Origin: BOG-931 sp963761525
Lineage (GTDB): Bacteria > Pseudomonadota > Alphaproteobacteria > Rhizobiales > Xanthobacteraceae
Assembly (NCBI GenBank): GCA_963761525.1
Contig: CAVXHG010000008.1
Span: 1,550,001 to 1,614,000 of the forward strand
Direction: 5' to 3'
DNA length: 64,000 bases
A program made the position numbers and the translations under genes. This document shows positions 8,257 to 19,103 of the stretch, one piece after another (position 1 is the stretch's first letter; every line of letters starts with the position of its first letter). The notes under the pieces were generated by a model. The model did no database searches. It was not told the origin of the DNA and was given only the letters and a program-made list of their open reading frames with translations.

Positions 8257-11200
8257 ATGATCGGAATTGTTCGTGTTGCGCTGCGACGGCCTTACACGTT
8301 CGTCGTGCTGGCGCTCGCAATTCTGATCATCGGGCCGCTTGCAGCTCTGCGCACACCTGTCGATATTTTTCCCAACATCCGAATTCCAGTCGTCGCGATC
8401 GTCTGGCAATACACCGGCCTCGAGCCTGCAGACATGGCCGGGCGCATCACGACACAGTCGCAGCGCGCATTGACGACGACGGTCAACGACATCGAGCATA
8501 TCGAGGCCAATTCGTACAACAGCCTCGGCATCATCAAGGTATTCTTCCAGCCCGGCGCTGACATCCGCCTTGCAAACGCGCAGATCACCGCGATCTGCCA
8601 GACGCTGCTCAAGCAGATGCCGCCGAGCACCACGCCGCCACTCATCCTCAATTACGACGCGTCTACCGTCCCGATCCTCCAGCTTGGCCTATCGGGTTCC
8701 GGCCTCTCGGAACAGGCGCTTGCCGATATCGGACTGAACACATTGCGCACGCCGCTGGTCACCATCCCGGGTGCCGCGATACCGCTGCCGTTCGGCGGCA
8801 AATTGCGCCAGGTCCAGATCGATCTCGATCCGATTGAGATGCAGGCGCGAGGTCTGTCCGGGCAGGACGTGGCGAACGCGCTTGCTGCGCAAAACCTGAT
8901 CACGCCCGTTGGCACGGAGAAGATAGGTTCGTTTGAGTACGGCATATCACTGAACAATGCGCCGTCGGTGATCGCCGATCTTGGTGACCTGCCGATCAAG
9001 ACCGTCGATGGCGCGATGGTCTACATCCACGATGTTGCTCACGTGCGCGATGGCAATCCGCCGCAAACCAATATCGTGCACGTTGACGGCAACCGTTCGG
9101 TGCTGATGCAGGTCCTCAAGAACGGTTCCGTCTCGACGCTCGCCATCATCGACGGCATCAAACAAAAGCTGGTCGAGATCAAGGATCTGCTCCCAAGCAA
9201 TCTGAAAGTCGCGCAGATCGGCGATCAATCGGTGTTCATCAAAGGCGCGGTCAGCAGCGTTGTGCGTGAAGGCGTGATTGCCGCCGCGCTGACCAGCCTG
9301 ATGATCCTGATCTTTCTCGGAAGCTGGCGTTCGACCGTCATCATCGCGACATCGATCCCGCTGTCGATCCTCGGTTCGATCGCCATCCTTTCGGCGCTCG
9401 GCGAAACGCTCAACATCATGACGCTGGGCGGTCTTGCGCTCGCCGTCGGCATCCTGGTCGACGACGCGACCGTCACCATCGAGAACATCAATTATCACCT
9501 GGAGCAGGGCAAAGAAGTCGAGACCGCAATCCTTGACGGCGCCGCGCAGATCGTCACCCCTGCCTTCGTATCGCTGCTCTGCATCTGCATCGTGTTCGTG
9601 CCGATGTTCTTCCTGACCGGCATCGCACGATTCCTGTTCGTGCCCATGGCCGAAGCTGTGATGTCGGCCATGGTCTGCTCGTTCATCCTGTCGCGCACAC
9701 TGGTGCCGACGATGGCGAACTACCTGCTGCGCAAACATGCACCGCACACCGACATGCACGGCCTTGACGGTCCTCTGCCCCCGTCACGCAATCCTCTGGT
9801 TCGAATGCAGCGCGGTTTCGAGCGGCGATTCGAGCAATTCCGCGGGGTCTATCGCGAGCTGCTTGTTCTCGCCCTCGGTCACCGGCTGGTTTTCGTCGGC
9901 GGGTTTTTGGCGGTCGTGATTGCGTCCTTTGCGCTGACGCCCTTCCTTGGCAGGGATTTCTTCCCCACCGTCGACGCCGGACAAATCCTGATGCATGCAC
10001 GCGTGCGCGTCGGAACCCGCATCGAAGAGACGGCGCAGCAATTCGCGGAGATCGAAAAAGCGATCCGCCAGGTCATTCCGCCCGACGAACTCGCGACCCT
10101 CGTTGACAATATCGGCCCGCCGACCAGCGGCATCAACATGACCTACAACAATACCGGAACGATCGGCACGCAGGACGGCGAAGTCCAGATCAAGCTTTCC
10201 GAAGATCACCGGCCGACCGCGGACTATGTACGCATGCTGCGCGAGGAACTGCCGGCGCGCTTCCCGGGCGTCACATTTTCATTTTTGCCCGCCGATATCA
10301 TCAGCCAGATTCTGAACTTTGGCTCTCCTGCGCCGCTCGACCTGCAAATCCGCGGACCAAGCCTCGGCGACGATTTTGCCTATGCCGAAACCCTGCTCCG
10401 CGACCTTCGCCATGTTCCGGGCCTGGTAGACGCGCGCATCCAGCAGTCGATCAACAGCCCCGGATTTAACGTCGATGTCGATCGCACGCGCGCTCAATAT
10501 GTCGGGATTACCGAACGCGACGTAACCAATAGCATGGTGGTCAACCTTGCCGGTAGCGCTCAGGTGGCGCCGACTTATTATCTCAATCCCGATAACGGCG
10601 TGAACTACGCCATCGTGATGCAGACGCCGCAATACCGGATCGAACTCGCTCAACGCGCTGCAGAACATGCAGATCACGGCCGCCGGCGCAGCCTCGCAGA
10701 CGCTCGGCGCGATTGCCAACATCCATCGGGCAACGATGCCGGCGGTCTATTCGCAATACAACATCATGCCGCTGGTCCAGATCTACGGCACCACGCAGGG
10801 ACGCGATCTCGGCGCAGTCGCTGCCGACGTGCAGAAGGTCATCGACGCCAAAGCCACGGACTTGCCGAAAGGTGTTCAAGCCGTACTGATGGGTCAAGTG
10901 AGAACCATGAACAGCGCATTCAGTGGCCTGCTGTTCGGACTTCTTGGCGCCATCGTACTGATTTACCTGTTGATCGTCGTCAACTTCCAGTCGTGGGGCG
11001 ACCCCTTCGTCATCATCACCGCCCTGCCTGCCGCGCTGGCCGGCATCGTGTGGACGCTGTTTGCCACACACACCACGCTGTCGGTACCGGCGCTGACCGG
11101 AGCCATCATGTGCATGGGCGTCGCCACTGCCAACAGCGTGCTGGTCGTCAGCTTCGCCCGCGAGCAACTTGAGAAAACCGGTAATTCCATTGAGGCCGCA

Positions 11201-11446
11201 CTTGAAGCCGGCTTCGTCCGGTTCCGGCCGGTTTTGATGACAGCGCTTGCAATGGTCATCGGTATGGCGCCAATGGCGCTGGGTTTAGGCGAAGGCGGCG
11301 AGCAAAACGCACCGCTTGGCCGTGCTGTGGTCGGCGGGCTGATCTGCGCCACCATCGCTACGCTGCTCTTCGTTCCTGTCGTATTCAGCATCCTTCACGA
11401 TCGCCGCGGCGAGACCGCCCCGGCTGGAGAACCGCATGCCGCCTGA
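8257..11446 (+). CDS. RND efflux permease, broken by a +1 frameshift
   Basis: The ATG at 8257 (ACAGGA just upstream) starts the inner-membrane proton-driven pump of a tripartite efflux system. The first helix, the VDIFPNIRIPVV segment and the middle LAVGILVDDATVTIENI motif are typical of AcrB-like transporters. At about 10643 an extra A (GAACTCG for GACTCG) moves the frame. After it the sequence continues as NSLNALQNMQITAAGAASQ and runs to 11446. Removing the base gives 1062 residues, the normal family length. The stop overlaps the start of the adaptor gene by 11 bases, so the two are co-transcribed and translationally coupled. Confidence 0.88.
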
Positions 11447-12648
11447 TTCCGCTCCGACCACGCTGTCGCGTCGCAAGCTTTTCATAGCTGGCGGCCTCGC
11501 AGCGGCCGTGGCCGTGATCGTCGTCCTCATGGGTATCACGACCCGCAAGTCGGCTGACGCAAAGCTCGGCGAATGGACTGAAGAACAGGCTGTTCCAGTC
11601 GTTGCTGCGGCGAAACCCGACACCCATGGCCAGCGAACGACGCTCGACCTGCCCGGCCGGCTCGAAGCCTTTTCGCAGGCGCAGATTTACGCACGCGTCA
11701 GTGGATACATAAAGGACTGGAAGGCCGACATCGGCACCCCGGTGAAATCCGGTGACTTGCTCGCCGAAATCGACGCGCCCGATCTCGATCAACAGATTAT
11801 GCAGGCCGAGGCAGGACTGGCCAGCGCGCAAGCCAATTCCAAGCTTTCCACCGCTACCTTGCAGCGTGGACAGCAACTGATTCCGTCGGGAGCGGTTTCC
11901 AAACAGGACCTCGATCAACGGTCTGCGGATGCCGCCAACAAGGACGGGACTGGTGAGATCGGCGCAGGCCAATCTCGATCGGCTGCGCGTGCTGGAAAAA
12001 TACAAACAGATCACCGCGCCTTTCGACGGCCTTGTCACCACCCGCAATACTGACGTCGGCGCGTTGATCAATGCCGGCAGCGGCGGCGCACCGCTGTTTG
12101 TCGTTTCCGATACCAGCAAGCTTCGCGTCTATGTCAACGTACCGCAAAGCTACGTGCCGAGTATTCGCGTCGGCACTAGAGCCAATCTGACCGTCCCCGA
12201 ATATCCGGGACGGACCTTTTCGGCGATCGTCGAAGCCTCGGCGCAGGCCGTGGATGTCGCCTCCGGCACGACCCGCATGCTGCTGGTGGTCGATAACGCC
12301 AGCGGCGAGCTGATGACTGGCGCCTTCACCAACGTGAGCTTCGTGTTGCCGCACCCGGCGGTGGCGATCAATGTTCCGGCGAGCGCCCTGATTTTCGACC
12401 AGAGTGGATTGCAGGTTGCGACCGTCGGAGCGGACAGCAAGGTCCTCTTGAAGAAGGTCACGATCACCCGCGATCTCGGCAAACAAGTCGAGATCGGATC
12501 GGGTCTTTCTGCCGACGACAACGTCATCGAAAGCCCGCCGGACGGCGTCGCTTCGGGCGATCCGGTCCGCGTTGCCGGCGCACCCGGCGCGGCAGTGGAC
12601 GGTTCCGCGCGCCGCGTCGCACAGCCGGAGACAGCCGAAGCGAAATAG
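11436..12648 (+). CDS. RND efflux adaptor (HlyD/AcrA family), frameshifted
   Basis: This is the periplasmic adaptor linking the pump to an outer-membrane channel. A single N-terminal membrane anchor (LFIAGGLAAAVAVIVVLM) is followed by the biotinyl-lipoyl half ARVSGYIKDWKADIGTPVKSGD, a coiled-coil hairpin, and a second lipoyl half with YKQITAPFDGLVTTRNTDVG. In the hairpin, one extra G in GGG at 11946-11948 breaks the frame. Deleting it restores KDGLVRSAQANLDRL and 403 residues. No outer-membrane channel gene follows, so TolC-like function must come from elsewhere. Confidence 0.87.
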
Positions 12649-12654
12649 CGCTTG

Positions 12655-13179
12655 CTAAATCGGCTTTAGACCTTTCGCGTATTGCTTGAAGCGTTGCACG
12701 TAAGTATCCGCGCCCTTTGCGATCAGCTTGATCGCCTCGTCGCTGAGTTGGCGCACCGCGCGCGCCGGCGCCCCGACGATCAGCGATCCGTCCGGAAAGC
12801 TTTTTCCTTCGGTGATCAATGCACCTGCGCCGACAAGGCAATTAGCGCCAACCCGCGAGCCATTGAGCAAGATCGCGCCCATGCCGATCAGCGAATTCGC
12901 ACCAATAGTGCAACCGTGTAGGATGACATTATGGCCGATGACGCAATCCGGCCCGATCGTCATTGGAAATCCGGGATCGGTATGCAGGGTCGCGTTGTCC
13001 TGAATCTGTGACCGCTCGCCGAGTTCGATCCACTCGTTGTCGCCGCGCAGCACGGCGTTGAACCAGACGCTGGTGTCGAGCTTGAACCGGACCTTGCCGA
13101 TCACCGTCGCGTTGTCAGCGACCCAATAACGGCCCGCTTCAGGCAGTTCCGGCCTTTGTCCGTCGAGTTCATAAATCAT
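12655..13179 (-). CDS. Gamma-class carbonic anhydrase-like hexapeptide protein
   Basis: The ATG at 13179 gives 174 residues made of left-handed beta-helix hexapeptide repeats (IGPDCVIGHNVILHGCTIGANSLIG). Family-typical features are ADNATVIGKV, FNAVLRGDNEWIELGE, DNATLH and a C-terminal helix with SDEAIKLIAKGADTYV. Such proteins bind zinc between subunits of a trimer. Some hydrate CO2 and many have no proven activity. The gene stops 7 bases from the convergent efflux adaptor. Confidence 0.85.
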   Translation of the reverse strand: MIYELDGQRPELPEAGRYWVADNATVIGKVRFKLDTSVWFNAVLRGDNEWIELGERSQIQDNATLHTDPGFPMTIGPDCVIGHNVILHGCTIGANSLIGMGAILLNGSRVGANCLVGAGALITEGKSFPDGSLIVGAPARAVRQLSDEAIKLIAKGADTYVQRFKQYAKGLKPI

Positions 13180-13213
13180 GGTGTCCGCGCTTCCCTTTTC
13201 CGGGAAACGGATA

Positions 13214-13552
13214 TCAGACGCTGAGCAGGGCTTGAAGCGCAAGCACCACAACGGTTCCTGACATTAAGCTCCAAAGACCGGCAATAACCGTTGCAACCAT
13301 CACGAATTCCGGACGCCGACGCTCGATGCGCTGACCGCGCAAGGTATTGCGCATGATGATGTAAGGCGCGGAGAACATCAGAACCGGAATGACAGCAAAA
13401 CGTACCGGCATCGGGCCGACTTCGAGCTGGCGGAAGCTCGGCAGATGATTGGCGGCAACCTGGTACGCACTGGCACATAATCCAGCGATGGCGAAGCCCC
13501 AGGCGAGCGCAAAAAAAGACTGGATCGTATCCGCAGAGATTCCGTGGGTCAT
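13214..13552 (-). CDS. Small integral membrane protein, unknown function
   Basis: The ATG at 13552 gives 112 residues with three predicted membrane segments (FALAWGFAIAGLCASAY, VIPVLMFSAPYIIM and VATVIAGLWSLMSGTVVVLAL). A charged loop RGQRIERRRPEF separates the last two. It lies 34 bases upstream of the carbonic anhydrase-like gene on the same strand, so the two may be co-transcribed. I do not recognise a characterised family. Confidence 0.65.
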   Translation of the reverse strand: MTHGISADTIQSFFALAWGFAIAGLCASAYQVAANHLPSFRQLEVGPMPVRFAVIPVLMFSAPYIIMRNTLRGQRIERRRPEFVMVATVIAGLWSLMSGTVVVLALQALLSV

Positions 13553-13691
13553 GGTTCCGGCCGCCTCCCAGGCAGAAACCAATCGCAGAGGACGCGGCGC
13601 ATCGCTACGGCTTGCTTAAGAAACGGTTAACGCCCGTGTCGTAGTGAAGACGGAGGCTAGCCAAGAATCCCAAAGAACGGGGACGGATCTC

Positions 13692-14444
13692 ATGACGGCG
13701 CACATACTTCCACGCCGCAATGCCGTACGCAGAGGCCGCTATCGCCTGATGCTGCCTTTGACGGTTCTGAGCCTACTTGTGGTCGGGGCCGGAATTTTCG
13801 TGGGGTTTGCGCTGTGGCCGACCTGGCCGGGTGCGGCAACCCCGCTTGAGGCACCGGCCATTCCAACCACAGTGGCCGGCGTCTTATTCGACGTGCCGCC
13901 GGCCGCGATCCGCAATGCCGTGCAGCGTCACACCGGGCCGCACGACCGCCTCGACCTCGCCTTCATGTGGCCGTCGCTGCTGCCTCCGACTGCCGATCCG
14001 AACACTTCCGATCCCAAGACGTCCGGGCAAGCGGCAGTCGCCAGTGACGGCGAAGCAGCGCCGGACGCCGACGCACGCTTCTTCGTGACGATAGCGCCGC
14101 TTGGGCCGGTGCTGCCACCGCTGGAGCGGCTGCGCGGCGTTTATACGCATTACGTGCAATCCGAAGCGATGGCTGGCGCGGACGGACTAGCCATCCTGCC
14201 GTTCCGCCAGGGGACGCCGTATGCCGGTGAGGATCTGGTTTATCTGGCTGGAACACCGGAGCAGTTCTTCGCCCGGTGCACACAGGACGTCAAAGACGTT
14301 CCCGGGACGTGCATGAATGAACGCCTGATCGATACCACAGAAGTGACATTCCGCTTCCCGCGCGCATGGCTGAACGACTGGCGCAACGTCTCAGCCGGCT
14401 TCGACCGTCTGGTAGCGCAAATGCATCCGCAGAATAATCGCTAG
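13692..14444 (+). CDS. Membrane-anchored hypothetical protein
   Basis: The ATG at 13692 gives 250 residues. After an Arg-rich N-terminus (PRRNAVRRGRYRL) there is one membrane helix, LTVLSLLVVGAGIFVGFALW. A Pro/Ala-rich periplasmic domain follows, with conserved-looking RHTGPHDRLDLAFMWPSL and FRFPRAWLNDWRNV. It converges with the DUF3126 gene one base away. No enzyme motif is seen. The family exists in Rhizobiales but its function is unknown. Confidence 0.65.
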   Translation: MTAHILPRRNAVRRGRYRLMLPLTVLSLLVVGAGIFVGFALWPTWPGAATPLEAPAIPTTVAGVLFDVPPAAIRNAVQRHTGPHDRLDLAFMWPSLLPPTADPNTSDPKTSGQAAVASDGEAAPDADARFFVTIAPLGPVLPPLERLRGVYTHYVQSEAMAGADGLAILPFRQGTPYAGEDLVYLAGTPEQFFARCTQDVKDVPGTCMNERLIDTTEVTFRFPRAWLNDWRNVSAGFDRLVAQMHPQNNR

Positions 14445-14445
14445 G

Positions 14446-14655
14446 CTATTCCAGATCGGTACTAAGGATGGCCATCTGGAAGTTATAGGAACGGTCGTCG
14501 TCCTCATCATCGATAAACAGCACGCCGATGAATTCTTCGCCGACATAAACTTCGGCGGAATCCTCTTTTTTCGGCCGCGGGACGACGCGAATATGCGCGT
14601 TGCCGAACAGCTTCTTCAAATAGGCGTCGAGCTTCCTGACTTCCTGCACGTCCAC
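14446..14655 (-). CDS. DUF3126 family protein
   Basis: The GTG at 14655 gives 69 residues that read almost entirely like the alphaproteobacterial DUF3126 family: KLDAYLKKLFGN, VVPRPKKEDSAEVYVG and IDDEDDDRSYNFQMAIL. The acidic DDEDDD run near the C-terminus is characteristic. The gene lies 79 bases downstream of cysE on the same strand. In related genomes it is commonly next to cysE (known to me from memory, not checked). Function unknown. Confidence 0.85.
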   Translation of the reverse strand: MDVQEVRKLDAYLKKLFGNAHIRVVPRPKKEDSAEVYVGEEFIGVLFIDDEDDDRSYNFQMAILSTDLE

Positions 14656-14734
14656 AACGCAACTCCTGCAATTTGATTTTGAAATAGCACGCGGTTGTGT
14701 CGACAACAATCGCGGTACCGACAATCCGTCGCGA

Positions 14735-15550
14735 TCAAGTTTCTTCGTGGAATATCTGATCCATGGTGCGTGCGGGGTCCGGGCAGCCGGCTTTACCAAC
14801 CACACGCGCGGGAATGCCGGCAACAGTCACGTTATTCGGCACCGGCTTAATCACCACCGAGCCCGCAGCGATCCTCGCGCAGTGGCCGACCTCGATATTG
14901 CCGAGGATCTTTGCGCCGGCGCCGATCATCACGCCGTAGCGAATCTTGGGGTGGCGATCTTCCCATTCCTTACCGGTGCCGCCCAATGTCACGTCGTGCA
15001 GCAACGACACATCGTCACCGATCTCCGCCGTTTCCCCGACCACAAGACCGGTGGCGTGATCGAGGAAAATACCACGGCCGATCCTGGCGGCCGGATGAAT
15101 GTCGCATTGGAACACCGCAGAACAGCGGCTTTGCAAATAGAGCGCGAAATCACGGCGATCTTTATGCCAAAGCCAGTGCATCAGGCGATGGGTCTGAATC
15201 GCGTGGAAGCCCTTATAGTACAGCACCGGCTCGATCAGCCGGTGCGTTGCCGGATCGCGATCGGCCGTTGCCATCATATCGGCCCGGAACGCGTCACCGA
15301 TCGACGGCATATCTTTGAGCGCATCGGCATAAGCTTGCCGGATCAGTCCACCCGATACCGCGGCGTGATCCAGCCGCTCTGACAGCCGGTAGACGACAGC
15401 GGTTTCCAGTGTGTCATGGTGCAGAATGGTCGAATAGATGAAGGTCGCGAGTTCAGGCTCGCGTTTGACCGCATCTTCTGCTTCGCGACGGACGCGAGCC
15501 CAGACCGGATCGAGCTTGTCGATTGCCGGCATAACCTGCTGCTGCGCCAT
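14735..15550 (-). CDS. cysE: Serine O-acetyltransferase
   Basis: This enzyme transfers acetyl from acetyl-CoA to serine, the first committed step of cysteine synthesis, in the cytoplasm. The ATG at 15550 gives 271 residues. The helical N-terminal domain (AFRADMMATADRDPA) is followed by hexapeptide repeats with DIHPAARIGRGIFLDHATG, VVGETAEIGDDVSLLHDVTLGG and HPKIRYGVMIGAGAKILG, all typical of CysE. The C-terminus ends DPARTMDQIFHEET, without the usual terminal Ile that mediates cysteine synthase binding in enteric bacteria. Confidence 0.93.
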   Translation of the reverse strand: MAQQQVMPAIDKLDPVWARVRREAEDAVKREPELATFIYSTILHHDTLETAVVYRLSERLDHAAVSGGLIRQAYADALKDMPSIGDAFRADMMATADRDPATHRLIEPVLYYKGFHAIQTHRLMHWLWHKDRRDFALYLQSRCSAVFQCDIHPAARIGRGIFLDHATGLVVGETAEIGDDVSLLHDVTLGGTGKEWEDRHPKIRYGVMIGAGAKILGNIEVGHCARIAAGSVVIKPVPNNVTVAGIPARVVGKAGCPDPARTMDQIFHEET

Positions 15551-15710
15551 GAACCTGCCTCCCGGGCCGCGGCATAAAAACATCGTGGGATATCATAGTG
15601 GGGAGCACTTTAGCCAAATCCAAGGGCAAAAAAGTAAATACCTTCTGGGCCAAAGGATTAAGGCCTTTGGCTAACTCTCTAGGTCAACAGCCTTCTCGGC
15701 CATTGGCTTA

Positions 15711-16466
15711 TTATGGCCGCGCAGCCAGGAACTCGAGAACGCCAGCCTTAAAGACCTTATCGCCGACCGCCAGCATATGCTCCCGGTCAGGGATCGGGAG
15801 CGATTGCGCGCCGGGAACAAGCGCCGCCAACTGCTCGCCCGAGCCGGCCACCGTGTCCTTGGTGCCGGTCGCAACTAGGATGGGCACGGCGATGTGCGCG
15901 AGCTGATCCCGCTCAAGCGGCTGGCGCGACCCACGGATGCAGGCCGCAAGCGCCCGCAAATCCGATCTCGTCTGCTCGGCGAACGACCGAAACTGGTGCG
16001 CGGTCGGGTCGGATATGTCGGCGAGCGATGGCGCTTCGAGACCTTGCGCGATTGTGTCCGGCGAAAGCCCCACTCCCCCAACGAGACGAATGCCGACGCC
16101 ACCAAGAATGCCGGAGCGCATCCGTTCCGGATTGGCCATGGCGAGGAACGTCGTGTTTCGCGCGCCCATCGAGTAACCCATAACGTCGGCGCGCGGCAGC
16201 CTAAGGTGGTCGAGCAGCGCCCGCACGTCGTCGGCCATAAGCGCACTGTGATAGGCGGCCGGATCGTAAAGCTTGGTCGAGGCGCCGTGGCCGCGATTGT
16301 CGAGCGCGATGACGCGCCGGCCGGCCTTGCGCAGCGTCGAAACCCAGCCCGGGAAAACCCAGTTCACTTCCTTATTGGACGCGAAGCCATGGACGAGAAC
16401 GATAGGCTCGCCCTCCCCTTCATCGAGGAAAGCGATCTCAACACCGTCGTGATTAAAGCTTGGCAT
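15711..16466 (-). CDS. Alpha/beta hydrolase
   Basis: The 251 residues have the alpha/beta hydrolase fold. The oxyanion strand is VLVHGFASNKEVNW, the nucleophile elbow GYSMGA (Ser99), an acid candidate lies in ATGTKDTVAG, and the C-terminal PDREHMLAVG carries the catalytic His. No signal peptide is present. Such enzymes hydrolyse esters, lactones or C-C bonds and the substrate cannot be told. It is divergent from the substrate-binding protein gene, and the 133 bases between them probably hold both promoters. Confidence 0.85.
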   Translation of the reverse strand: MPSFNHDGVEIAFLDEGEGEPIVLVHGFASNKEVNWVFPGWVSTLRKAGRRVIALDNRGHGASTKLYDPAAYHSALMADDVRALLDHLRLPRADVMGYSMGARNTTFLAMANPERMRSGILGGVGIRLVGGVGLSPDTIAQGLEAPSLADISDPTAHQFRSFAEQTRSDLRALAACIRGSRQPLERDQLAHIAVPILVATGTKDTVAGSGEQLAALVPGAQSLPIPDREHMLAVGDKVFKAGVLEFLAARP

Positions 16467-16599
16467 CCACGCAGTTTAGCGGGTTCAATCGGTCCGCGGC
16501 AATTTTGCAAGGCCGAAACCCCAACGCCCGAGATTGCAAGGCTCATCCGGCGGATGCACTCTAGCAGCCAATAATAATTCGAGGTTTGGGAGGACGACG

Positions 16600-17805
16600 A
16601 TGCAACGTATACCCGTTCTATGTCTGGCCGCGCTGTTGGTCTGTGCAAGCAGCGCCGCCGAAGCTCAGGTTTCCGACGACGTCGTGAAGATCGGGGTCTT
16701 GACCGACATGTCCGGCCCGTCTGCAACCGCAAATGGGCCCGGATCGGTGGTCGCCGCGCAGATGGCAATCGATGACTTTGGCGGCAAGGTCGCCGGCAAG
16801 CCGATCCAGCTCATTTCCGCGGACCACCAGATCAAGCCCGATGTCGCGGCAGGAATTGCGCGTCAATGGTACGACCGCGATCAGGTCGACCTGATCGTTG
16901 ACGTGCCAGTCTCGGCGGTCGGACTGGCGGTGCAGAGCGTTGCCAACGAAAAGAAGAAGCTCTTCATCACCCATTCGACGGGTACCGCCGATTTCCACGG
17001 CAAGTTTTGTTCGCCTTACACGATCCAATGGGTGTTCGACACCCATGCGCTTGCGGTCGGCACCGCGCAGGAAGTCACCAAGCGCGGCGGCAATACCTGG
17101 TTCTTTCTGACCGCGGATTACGCCTTCGGCCACTCGCTGGAGCATGACGCCACACAGGTGATCGAGCAGAATGGCGGCAAAGTTGTCGGTGCAGTGCGCC
17201 ATCCGTTCGGCACGCCCGATCTCTCGTCGTTCGTTCTTCAGGCGCAGGCTTCCAAGGCCAAGATCATCGGGCTTGCCAGCGGGCCGCCCGACAACGTCAA
17301 CGCAATCAAGCTCGGCGGCGAATTTGGTGTTTTTGCCGGCGGCCAGCAGATGGCGGGACTTCTGGTGCTTATCACCGATGTCAACGCGCTTGGCCTTAAA
17401 GCGGCGCAGGGGCTGGTGCTTACGACCTCATTCTATTGGGACATGGACGACCAGACCCGCGAATGGTCGAAGCGGTTCTTCGAGAAAGTTCATCGCATGC
17501 CGACGATGTGGCAGGCCGGCGTGTACTCGTCGATCATGAATTATCTGAAGGCGGTTCAGGCCACCGGCACTGACGATCCGCTCAAAGTTGCAGCAAAGAT
17601 GCGAGAGACTCCGATTGAGGATTTCTTCGCCCGCAACGGTCACCTTCGCCCGGACGGATTGATGGTGCACGACCTCGTTCTGGTGCAGGTCAAGAAGCCC
17701 GAAGAGTCGAAATACCCGTGGGACTACTACACCATACTCGCGCATATTCCGGGCGATCAGGCATTCGGTCCGCCTAATCCGGAATGTCCCCTCGTCAAAG
17801 GCTAA
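16600..17805 (+). CDS. ABC transporter substrate-binding protein (branched-chain amino acid type)
   Basis: The ATG at 16600 follows a GGGAGGA ribosome site. A signal peptide of about 22 residues (LAALLVCASSAAEAQ) precedes a Peripla_BP_6 domain, with VKIGVLTDMSGPSA, the cofactor-free LIVDVPVSAVGLAV region and TGTADFHGKFCSPYTIQW. Homologues deliver amino acids, amides or aromatic compounds to LivHMGF-type permeases. No permease or ATPase gene is adjacent, so this is an orphan receptor. The next gene on the same strand encodes a cytochrome P450, which hints at uptake of an aromatic or similar carbon source (inference). Confidence 0.88.
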   Translation: MQRIPVLCLAALLVCASSAAEAQVSDDVVKIGVLTDMSGPSATANGPGSVVAAQMAIDDFGGKVAGKPIQLISADHQIKPDVAAGIARQWYDRDQVDLIVDVPVSAVGLAVQSVANEKKKLFITHSTGTADFHGKFCSPYTIQWVFDTHALAVGTAQEVTKRGGNTWFFLTADYAFGHSLEHDATQVIEQNGGKVVGAVRHPFGTPDLSSFVLQAQASKAKIIGLASGPPDNVNAIKLGGEFGVFAGGQQMAGLLVLITDVNALGLKAAQGLVLTTSFYWDMDDQTREWSKRFFEKVHRMPTMWQAGVYSSIMNYLKAVQATGTDDPLKVAAKMRETPIEDFFARNGHLRPDGLMVHDLVLVQVKKPEESKYPWDYYTILAHIPGDQAFGPPNPECPLVKG

Positions 17806-17828
17806 CGAAGCACAAAGCGGCGCAAATC

Positions 17829-19103
17829 ATGCACGAAACGCACATTGCGGACTCCGCCAGTCGCGGAGCCGCAATGGATTTCGATATCCGCAAACTGGCA
17901 GCGGGCTTCCTCGACAATCCCTATCCGACCTATCAGGCGCTTCGGCAATTCGATCCTGTTCACCGCATGCCGGATGGATCGTATTTCCTGACCCGTTATG
18001 ACGACTGCCTGCAGGTCTATCACGACACCGCGACATGGAGTTCCGACAAGAAGCTCGACTTCCGGCCGAACTTCGCCGACAGCCTGCTTTACGAGCATCA
18101 CACGACAAGTCTGGTGTTCAACGATCCGCCTTATCACACGCGGGTGCGAAAACTGCTTGCGCCAGCGTTCACGCCGCGAGCGCTGCGGGCTTTGCAAGCG
18201 CGGATCGAAAGCCTGGTCGATCGGCTGCTTGAATGCCGCCGCCGCGCGCGGTGAAATCGATCTGATCGCCGACTTTGCAGCGGCAATTCCAATCCCGCTC
18301 ATCGGCGACATGCTCGGCATTCCGCAAGGCGAACGCGAGCCGCTGCGCGACTGGTCGCTCGCGATCCTCGGTGCGCTCGAGCCGGTACTGAACCGGGAGC
18401 AATTCGACACCGGCGTCGCAGCCGTCGCGGAATTCAAGGACTATCTTGACGAGATCATCGCCCATCGGGCCAAGAACAGCGAAAGCGATCCGGCGGAAAT
18501 TTTGTCAAAGCTCATTGCCGGAACCGATCTCGACTCGGATTCCAACAGCGACGAAAAGCTCTCGAAGCTCGAACTCATCCACAATTGCATTTTTCTGCTC
18601 AATGCCGGTCATGAAACCACGACCAATCTGATTGGCAACGGCGTTGATCTCCTGATTCGCCATCCTGACGCCATGCGCGATCTGCGCGCGCATCCCGGAA
18701 GCTATCGACACGGCGATCGAGGAATTCCTGCGGATGGAAAGCTCAAACCAGCTCGGCAATCGCCGTGCCATCAACGATACGGTGCTTGGCGGCGTTGCAA
18801 TGCCGTCGGGCACTTACGTGCATATCGCGATCGGCGCCGCCAATCGCGATCCGGCGCCATTTCCAGATCCCGATCGCCTCGATATCCGGCGGCAGCCGAA
18901 CCGCCATCTCGCCTTCGGCACGGGAATTCACGCCTGCGCGGGGATGTCGCTTGCGCGGATGGAAGCGCAAGTAGCGATCAGCCGGTTGTTGAAGCGCTTT
19001 GACCGGATTGAGCCCGCGGGCGCTTTTGTTCGCAGCGGACGCGCGCGGTTTCGCGGCTTCAAGTCCTATCCGGTGCGGCTCAGCAACGCCGGGCACGGCA
19101 TAG
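17829..19103 (+). CDS. Cytochrome P450, broken by three +1 frameshifts
   Basis: This is a soluble bacterial heme monooxygenase. Reading through the breaks gives 423 residues with LTRYDDCLQVYHD and FNDPPYHTRVRKLL early, the I-helix oxygen motif NAGHETTTN, the K-helix ExxR in EEFLRMESSN, and the heme loop HLAFGTGIHACAGMSLAR with the Cys ligand. Extra bases lie at A18232/18233, in CCC at 18694-18696, and in GGG at 19091-19093. Removing each restores family sequence, and the last yields the stop at 19101-19103. Start ATG 17829 is chosen; ATG 17874 (MDFDIRK) is possible. No ferredoxin or reductase gene adjoins it. Confidence 0.85.
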
